A stretch of 11,070 nt of DNA from Actinobacteria bacterium UBA7422 (GTDB taxonomy: Bacteria > Actinomycetota > Actinomycetes > S36-B12), in NCBI GenBank assembly GCA_002469525.1, contig DKME01000175.1, positions 1 to 11,070 of the forward strand, read 5' to 3'. The notes below the pieces were generated by a model. That model saw only the letters and a list, made by a program, of their open reading frames with translations. It made no database searches and was not told the origin of the DNA. Positions 6,616 through 11,070 of the stretch are shown here, piece by piece (position 1 is the first letter of the stretch; every line of letters begins with the position of its first letter). A program made the position numbers and the translations under genes.

Positions 6616-6987
6616 TCACACGCCGTGGTGTGGTGGAACATTGTCCAAAAACTCTCGGTCGCGCTGATCACCTCTGTTGAAGGCAATGGGAGTGACCTCT
6701 TCCACCTGTTCACGGGTTGAACCGCTATCAATCAAAGCGGAATCAACCAGCCTTGCAATCGAGCGAATGTGATCGCGCTGTGAGAGTGAACCCAAATTTA
6801 TGGTGATTGCATGAGCAGTGAGACTAACGGGGATGCCGACAAGGCTTTTGGTGATCCACTCGACCGTAGCCACAGGTATGGATTCCTTGAGCACCACCAC
6901 TACCGTTGCATTCTCGACACAGTCGATTTCAGATATATATTCATGTTGCGCTAACGGGGTGAAAGCCGCCGCAATTTCAAGGCGCAT
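6616..6987 (-). CDS. Small hypothetical protein
   Basis: A 123-residue protein that I do not recognise. It is soluble in appearance, with alternating hydrophobic strands (ATVVVVLKE, IPVSLTAHAITINL), a helix-like segment (HIRSIARLVDSALIDSG) and a charged C-terminus ending PPHHGV, consistent with a small alpha/beta domain. The start is uncertain. I give the ATG at 6987; a GTG at 7005 is in frame and neither has a ribosome binding site. The frame stays open to 7086, but that extension overlaps the divergent gene. It converges on the SAF-like gene with 13 nt between stops. No competing plus-strand frame explains this stretch and codon choice looks ordinary, so I think it is a real gene, but without homology evidence. 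Confidence 0.55.
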   Translation of the reverse strand: MRLEIAAAFTPLAQHEYISEIDCVENATVVVVLKESIPVATVEWITKSLVGIPVSLTAHAITINLGSLSQRDHIRSIARLVDSALIDSGSTREQVEEVTPIAFNRGDQRDREFLDNVPPHHGV

Positions 6988-7022
6988 AGAACTTGGCTCA
7001 GACACATGTGAAGGGTACTGGC

Positions 7023-7028
7023 AAAATA
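7023..7028 (-). promoter_or_regulatory. Candidate -10 box for the small hypothetical gene
   Basis: TATTTT on the minus strand lies 17 nt before the in-frame GTG at 7005 and 35 nt before the ATG at 6987. On the plus strand the same bases give AATACT (7025-7030), 5 nt before the ATG at 7036. The divergent promoters may overlap here. No clear -35 element exists for either direction. Confidence 0.25.
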
Positions 7029-7035
7029 CTTTTCT

Positions 7036-7914
7036 ATGAACCGCCCGCTCACACCACAACAATGGCGAGCAGCCCAGTCCGAGCACCAGCTAAGGGCCAA
7101 AACCTTGACGCAGGCTCGGCGTGAGCGCCGGCAACGCGGCGAACGCGAGCCTGTTGACGACTTCATGTTCGAGTATTACCCCTACACCCCAACCAAATTA
7201 GAAACTTGGTACCCCGGTGTGGGGGTCTCCCTCGAAGTGGATCAGGAGCACACGTTCGATATGCCCAACTACCTCTCTGGCTCAACCCAGTGCAGTCTGG
7301 ACCCGGCCTATGTTGACAAGCACCGAGCCAGGATCGATTCAACGCTTGAATTACTGCGGAACACGTCCGGGCGCGAAGGGACCTTTAACTGCTTTGGACT
7401 GCACGAATGGGCAATGCTTTACAAGCAGGACGACTCAGAGATCCGCCACTTAGATCCACTGCGGGTCAGCCAAAGCGAAATAGCTGGCTTGGTTGAGGAA
7501 GTTGGGTTGAGGTGCACCCACATTGACGCATTTAGATTCTTCACTGAAGCGGCAGCTCCACAGAATGCGAATAGGTTCAATCTTGTACCTACCCGGGAGA
7601 ACCAAAAATTTGTTGAGCAACCGGGTTGCCTGCATGCGAACATGGATTTATATAAACACTGCATGTGGTTTCAACCCATGATTACAGGTGCCCTAGTGCT
7701 GGACTGCTTCGTGCTGGCCCGTGATGCGCGGACCCTGGATATGCAGGCAAGCCCTTATGACCTGCTCGCCTACGGCTACGAGCCAATCAGAATCGAAGAA
7801 GGCGCCGGCCGCGCAACTTATGTTGCACGCCAGCGCCTAATCTCCCAACGATCAGATCAACTACGAAACCAGTTGATCTCGGTATTTGAATCTACGCGCG
7901 CCCTTTCAACATGA
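7036..7914 (+). CDS. Conserved protein of unknown function (often auto-labelled 3-methyladenine DNA glycosylase)
   Basis: A 292-residue soluble protein. From memory it resembles a conserved actinobacterial family frequently given the label 3-methyladenine DNA glycosylase, but I see neither a helix-hairpin-helix motif nor any other glycosylase signature, so I do not transfer that function. Strongly patterned blocks are FNCFGLHEWAM (117-127), CTHIDAFRFFT (160-170), EQPGCLHANMDLYK (194-207), DCFVLARDARTLDMQASPYDL (split around 223-243) and GYEPIRIE (247-254). Repeated His, Cys, Glu and Asp in these blocks suggest a catalytic or metal-binding site. The start at 7036 gives the expected LTPQQWRAAQ opening. 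There is no ribosome binding site, so translation may be leaderless. Its 3' end overlaps the convergent SQR gene by 23 bp. Confidence 0.85.
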   Translation: MNRPLTPQQWRAAQSEHQLRAKTLTQARRERRQRGEREPVDDFMFEYYPYTPTKLETWYPGVGVSLEVDQEHTFDMPNYLSGSTQCSLDPAYVDKHRARIDSTLELLRNTSGREGTFNCFGLHEWAMLYKQDDSEIRHLDPLRVSQSEIAGLVEEVGLRCTHIDAFRFFTEAAAPQNANRFNLVPTRENQKFVEQPGCLHANMDLYKHCMWFQPMITGALVLDCFVLARDARTLDMQASPYDLLAYGYEPIRIEEGAGRATYVARQRLISQRSDQLRNQLISVFESTRALST

Positions 7915-9091
7915 AGTTCCAATAGAGCGCAGGTAGTCCGGTTTTTTTGAAGTGATTAAATTCTTTAATCTCCTTCTTCGTGTTAATGAGTGGCAAGCTT
8001 GGCTTGGGTTCCATTGTGTAATCGAACTCGCAAAGTAGTAATTTATTGCGGCTTGTCGTAATTGGACAGGACGCGTAACCGTCATAACTTCCTTTGAGTG
8101 ACTGGCCCGCAAGGGATGCGGTCAAGTTAGTCACGAGCACGGGCGCTTGTTTGCGAATTGCTGCTCCAGTCTTGGAGTTTGGTGTATTTGTTGCATCACC
8201 CAAACCAAAGATTTCGGGGTACTTGGTGTGCTGCATCGTGTTCTTGTCGACACTCATGTAACCAAATGGGCTTTCTGGGTCTTCGAGCCCAGAGTCTTTG
8301 ATCCAGGCGGGGGCGCCCTGTGGTGGGGTCATGTGGGCAAAGTTGTACTCGATTGTTTCGGTTTCGCCGGTTTCATTGTTCTTGATCTCCATTGTGGTGT
8401 CCGTCATGGAGGTGACCTGCGAGTTGAAGCGGACTTCAATTCCATAGCGAGCAGCAACCTTGACGAGTTCGTCGCTCCACACCTTTACACCAAACATACT
8501 TGGGGTTGGCAGAACCATGATTGTGCGAATGTTTGTTAAGTCTCCCTGTTCACGCCAGTAGTCGCAGGCGAGATAAGCGATCTTTTGTGGTGCACCAGCA
8601 CACTTGATTGGGCCCATTGGCTGGTGGAACACGGCGGTTCCACCCTTGGTGCGTTGAACATTGGCCCAAGTGAGCGGTGCCAGGTCATAAAGGTAGTTAC
8701 TGGACACGGTTCCCTTACCCAAGTTTTCGCTTAAGCCTGGGATTTTCTCCCAGAAATATGAGATACCCGGTGAAACAACAAGCCGGTCGTAACCGACCAC
8801 TTTGCCACTCTCGGTGGTGACCGTTCGATCTTCAGGATTCACCCGAGCAACTTTGTCCTTTATCCAGGTGACCCCTTTGGGAATCACCGAGCTCATGGGG
8901 CGGCCGCTTTCCGCGGCACTCGCGCGTCCACCTCCGACCAAAGTCCAAAGTGGCTGGTAATAGTGCGTCTCACCCGGTTCGATCAGGGCCACGTCTGCCA
9001 AACCAGCCCGCTTAAGGCGAGCGGCCACAGTGATGCCTCCGGTTCCTCCACCAATGATCACTACTTGATGCCGCTGATCTGGTTTCAACAT
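7892..9091 (-). CDS. sqr: Sulfide:quinone oxidoreductase, type II
   Basis: FAD flavoprotein that oxidises sulfide to a persulfide or polysulfide and passes the electrons to the membrane quinone pool. The 399-residue product has the N-terminal dinucleotide-binding motif GGGTGG (14-19) and the C-terminal FAD/quinone-side motif GLGDATNTPNSKTGAA (297-311). The two cysteines of type II enzymes are present: Cys164 in GPIKCAGAPQKIAY and Cys342 in SCPITTSRNKLLLCEFDY. No signal peptide or membrane helix is present; the hydrophobic C-terminal region (PALYWNFML) is the likely membrane contact. The ribosome binding site GGGGAAG lies just before the ATG. It diverges from a GntR regulator and TauE/SafE exporter, suggesting an inducible sulfide-detoxification or energy-yielding unit. 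No persulfide dioxygenase or rhodanese lies in the window. Related NAD(P)H-dependent flavoproteins lack this cysteine pair. Confidence 0.92.
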   Translation of the reverse strand: MLKPDQRHQVVIIGGGTGGITVAARLKRAGLADVALIEPGETHYYQPLWTLVGGGRASAAESGRPMSSVIPKGVTWIKDKVARVNPEDRTVTTESGKVVGYDRLVVSPGISYFWEKIPGLSENLGKGTVSSNYLYDLAPLTWANVQRTKGGTAVFHQPMGPIKCAGAPQKIAYLACDYWREQGDLTNIRTIMVLPTPSMFGVKVWSDELVKVAARYGIEVRFNSQVTSMTDTTMEIKNNETGETETIEYNFAHMTPPQGAPAWIKDSGLEDPESPFGYMSVDKNTMQHTKYPEIFGLGDATNTPNSKTGAAIRKQAPVLVTNLTASLAGQSLKGSYDGYASCPITTSRNKLLLCEFDYTMEPKPSLPLINTKKEIKEFNHFKKTGLPALYWNFMLKGRA

Positions 9092-9113
9092 AACTTCCCC
9101 ATTCCGCTTGCTT

Positions 9114-9135
9114 TACATGTACGGATGTACGTACA
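9114..9135. promoter_or_regulatory. GTAC palindrome cluster, candidate GntR operator
   Basis: Within 22 bp are two perfect palindromes, TACATGTA (9114-9121) and TGTACGTACA (9126-9135). They also form a direct repeat of TGTACG (9118-9123 and 9126-9131). GntR-family operators are typically palindromes of the GT-Nx-AC type, which this fits. The cluster lies in the only intergenic region between the SQR gene and the GntR gene, 23 nt before the SQR start, and could control both directions. Confidence 0.6.
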
Positions 9136-9201
9136 ATTTGATTAATTCCTGTCCGTGGAAGAAATACTAGGCACAATCTGACGCACATGAGAGGGAAATT
9201 G

Positions 9202-9987
9202 ATGCATTCGTCGAATTTTCCCGGGCCACTAGCCCCCAGTCGGACCCACCCGCTCCCACTATGGGCCCAGGTCAGTGACGATTTACGTCGCCGAATTGAT
9301 ATCGGTTCTTTCGTGTCAGCCTTTCCCGGTGAGCATGAACTCACCGAGCAGTACGGGGTAAGCCGCCACACAATCCGCGAAGCCCTTCGGGTCTTGCGCG
9401 TTGAAGGACTACTCAAAAGCGAACGAGGTCGCGGTACCACGGTTCAAGAAGCGAGATACTCGCAGAAACTCGGGACCCTCTATTCACTTTTCACCACGAT
9501 CCAGGAACAAGGTGTGTCACAAGACAGCACAGTTCAACGGCTGGCAATCACGGTCAACCCCACGGTTGCAGAAGAGCTCAACGTCGCGCCCGAAAGCGAG
9601 TTCGTAGTTATCGAACGGATTCGATTCGCCGGTGGCGAAGCATTCGCCTACGACACTGCTTGGCTTCTTGCTGACATTGCGCGACCACTTCTTGAGGCTG
9701 ACTTTGGCCACACCTCCGTATACAAAGAACTGCGGGACCGCTGCGGGGTTGAAATGGACTCAGGTGGCGAGAGAATCTGCGCGCAAGTCGCATCGCACCA
9801 CATCGCGACCGCACTCGAACTCGTACCGGGCTCACCTGTTTTTGCACTTGAACGAATCGGTGCAAGTGGTAATCGCGCAATTGAATGGCGTGAAACCTTT
9901 ATTCGAGGAGACAGGTTCACCCTCGAAGTTGATTTTTCTGATTCGGCGAATATCTCGCGTGGGCGTTACGTAAAGGGAGCAGCATGA
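9202..9987 (+). CDS. GntR/HutC-family transcriptional regulator (UTRA domain)
   Basis: A DNA-binding regulator with an N-terminal winged helix and a C-terminal UTRA effector domain, the HutC subfamily layout. Using the ATG at 9202 (261 residues), the winged helix spans about 17-82, including LWAQVSDDLRRRI, the recognition region ELTEQYGVSRHTIREAL (46-62) and wing GRGTT. UTRA follows from about 90. I prefer 9202 because GAGGG (9191-9195) lies 6 nt upstream; an ATG at 9187 has no such site. The only two cysteines are Cys181 and Cys193 in the UTRA domain. Its stop overlaps the exporter start as ATGA, and it diverges from the SQR gene, so it probably controls both. Many HutC proteins are repressors relieved by a small ligand; the ligand here is unknown. 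Confidence 0.9.
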   Translation: MHSSNFPGPLAPSRTHPLPLWAQVSDDLRRRIDIGSFVSAFPGEHELTEQYGVSRHTIREALRVLRVEGLLKSERGRGTTVQEARYSQKLGTLYSLFTTIQEQGVSQDSTVQRLAITVNPTVAEELNVAPESEFVVIERIRFAGGEAFAYDTAWLLADIARPLLEADFGHTSVYKELRDRCGVEMDSGGERICAQVASHHIATALELVPGSPVFALERIGASGNRAIEWRETFIRGDRFTLEVDFSDSANISRGRYVKGAA

Positions 9988-10922
9988 TTGTCCTAGCAGC
10001 ATTTTTATCAGTCTTTATTGGTGGAGCCGTTGGTCTACTCGGTGGTGGCGGGTCGATCCTGACCACACCGTTGCTGGTGTATGTGCTCGACTTCACTCCC
10101 AAAGAAGCAATCACCGCAAGTCTTTTCATTGTCGGTGTGACATCGCTATTCGGTTTAATTAATCACGCACGCGGTGGCCGAGTGCAGTGGCGCACCGGCC
10201 TGATCTTCGGAGGCGCAGGCATGACCGGTGCGTTCATCGGCGGTCAAGTCGGCAGCCACCTCCCTGGCGCACTTCTTTTGGGCGCCTTCTCCGTCATGAT
10301 GGGGGTCACAGCCGTTGCCATGCTGCGCGGACGTAGAACGGTTGAGGGCTCTCACCACAAAGGGCTTCCTGTTTTTAGAATTATTCTCGATGGCCTGGTG
10401 GTTGGCCTGGTAACCGGACTCGTCGGCGCCGGTGGCGGATTCCTTGTTGTTCCAGCTCTCGCGCTCCTTGGCGGACTTCCTATGCCAATCGCAGTTGCCA
10501 CCTCGCTGCTTGTTGTAGCAATGAAGTCATTTGCTGGCTTCGCTGGTTACGCCCTTCAATTCGGCGACGGAAGTTTTGTCTCACTCAATCCTGAGACAGA
10601 GATCAATTGGGGTCTCACGCTGATCATTACTGCCGGAGCAATCATTGGTGCACTAATCGGGAGCCGCATGGTGGGCAAGATCCACCCGGACAAACTGCGC
10701 AAGGGCTTTGGGTGGTTCGTCCTCGTCATGGCGGTCTTTATCCTCAGCCAACAAATAGGTGGGGCTGTCATTGAATTCGCCGAATCCGGGACCCTGCAAC
10801 TGCTGGAAGTGATCCTCGGGGTGGGGATCGTCGTGGCATTCTTCACCTGGGTGATCCGCCGTCCTGCAAAAACCCCGGCAATCGCGGACTACGACGAACC
10901 AGAGGCGATCACCAAGAAGTAG
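9984..10922 (+). CDS. TauE/SafE-family sulfite/organosulfonate exporter
   Basis: Polytopic membrane protein of the TauE/SafE family (312 residues), whose members are implicated in export of sulfite, sulfoacetate or related anions. The two internally repeated halves each begin with a glycine-rich signature: GLLGGGGSILTTPLLVY (17-33) and GLVGAGGGFLVVPALALLGG (145-164). Eight or so hydrophobic segments are visible, with a charged cytoplasmic tail (DYDEPEAITKK). AAGGGAG at 9973-9979 lies 4 nt before the ATG, and the ATGA overlap with the GntR gene implies coupled translation. Next to an SQR gene, the likely cargo is an oxidised sulfur anion such as sulfite or thiosulfate. Family membership is clear; the substrate is inferred from context only. 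Confidence 0.9.
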   Translation: MIVLAAFLSVFIGGAVGLLGGGGSILTTPLLVYVLDFTPKEAITASLFIVGVTSLFGLINHARGGRVQWRTGLIFGGAGMTGAFIGGQVGSHLPGALLLGAFSVMMGVTAVAMLRGRRTVEGSHHKGLPVFRIILDGLVVGLVTGLVGAGGGFLVVPALALLGGLPMPIAVATSLLVVAMKSFAGFAGYALQFGDGSFVSLNPETEINWGLTLIITAGAIIGALIGSRMVGKIHPDKLRKGFGWFVLVMAVFILSQQIGGAVIEFAESGTLQLLEVILGVGIVVAFFTWVIRRPAKTPAIADYDEPEAITKK

Positions 10923-10948
10923 ACAATCTCGCATTCATACCTCAGAAT
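10920..10948 (+). promoter_or_regulatory. Candidate promoter for the terminal secreted-protein gene
   Basis: TAGACA (10920-10925, 5 of 6 to the -35 consensus and overlapping the exporter's stop codon), 17 nt, then CAGAAT (10943-10948, 4 of 6). The -10 hexamer ends 6 nt before the ATG at 10955, again predicting a leaderless transcript. Confidence 0.4.
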
Positions 10949-10959
10949 CAAGGTATGAA
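10934..10959. repeat. 9-bp perfect inverted repeat over the next start codon
   Basis: TTCATACCT and AGGTATGAA flank an 8-nt spacer (10943-10950). Allowing a two-base bulge, the stem extends through GCAT (10931-10934) and ATGC (10961-10964). The right arm contains the ATG at 10955 and the spacer holds the candidate -10 box. It could be an operator, a hairpin hiding the start codon, or a terminator for the GntR-exporter transcript. There is no T-run after it, which weighs against a standard terminator. Confidence 0.6.
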
Positions 10960-11070
10960 AATGCGAATCCTTTCACTATGCGTCGCGCTAATGCTCCCAC
11001 TTGGCTTAGTCGCCCCAAGTGCTCTCAACGCCGCACCCAACACAACCAAAAAGATCAGCGTCAAACAGGT
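10955..11070 (+). CDS. Secreted protein, 5' fragment (signal peptide only)
   Basis: The frame is open to the end of the window, giving 38 residues. It begins MKMRILSL, followed by a hydrophobic core (CVALMLPLGLVAPSAL) and a probable signal-peptidase site after LNA, then APNTTKKISVKQ. This is a clear Sec-type signal peptide, so the product is exported. Two starts are possible: ATG at 10955, which fits a leaderless promoter, or ATG at 10961, which has AAGG 7 nt upstream. The mature domain lies beyond the window and its function cannot be inferred. Confidence 0.75.
   Translation, partial: MKMRILSLCVALMLPLGLVAPSALNAAPNTTKKISVKQ

Noticed and set aside
8147..8539. 130-codon open frame on the plus strand inside SQR
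   Set aside because: It is antisense to conserved SQR sequence including FAD-binding regions. The Cys/Trp/Val-rich translation looks like a complement artefact.
9012..9440. 142-codon open frame on the minus strand across the SQR start, operator region and GntR gene
   Set aside because: It overlaps two confidently assigned genes and the intergenic operator region, is rich in Ser and Arg, and resembles no known protein.

Overview
The window looks like chromosomal DNA of a medium-GC member of the Actinomycetota, judged by eye since no composition was computed. The main clue is conserved content: rimJ, galU, the 5-formyltetrahydrofolate cyclo-ligase gene, an FmdB-type zinc-ribbon gene and a CpaB/SAF-type membrane protein gene. 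These recall the Mycobacterium tuberculosis neighbourhood Rv0991c-Rv0995. Here the block is opened up by a penicillin-acylase-like gene and a crcB pair, and moeA/glp and mscL are not seen. The genus cannot be named from this sequence.

Layout: 18-1507 (minus) is a galU-rimJ operon. It diverges from the folate-salvage cyclo-ligase (1605-2219, plus) across a short promoter region. 2232-5635 (minus) holds crcB1 and crcB2, overlapping as GTGA, followed by an 861-residue membrane-anchored Ntn-hydrolase of the penicillin acylase family. 5769-6602 (plus) carries a short FmdB/Ruc-like zinc-ribbon protein and a small SAF/CpaB-like membrane protein. The region before the zinc-ribbon gene holds a CIRCE-like dyad, the type of operator bound by the heat-shock repressor HrcA. 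An unrecognised small gene (6616-6987, minus) diverges from a conserved protein of unknown function (7036-7914, plus).

From 7892 to 10922 there is a probable sulfur module. A type II sulfide:quinone oxidoreductase (minus) diverges from a GntR/HutC-family regulator (plus), which overlaps a TauE/SafE anion exporter as ATGA. The shared intergenic region has a dense GTAC-containing palindrome cluster, the best candidate operator. The regulator has exactly two cysteines, both in its UTRA effector domain, so it is a speculative candidate for a thiol or persulfide sensor. The window ends in the signal peptide of a truncated secreted-protein gene whose start codon lies in a 9-bp perfect inverted repeat.

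Several genes lack a Shine-Dalgarno sequence but have a -10-like hexamer about 6 nt before the ATG. This is the layout expected for leaderless mRNAs, which are common in actinobacteria. No tRNA, rRNA, CRISPR array, insertion sequence or prophage gene was seen.
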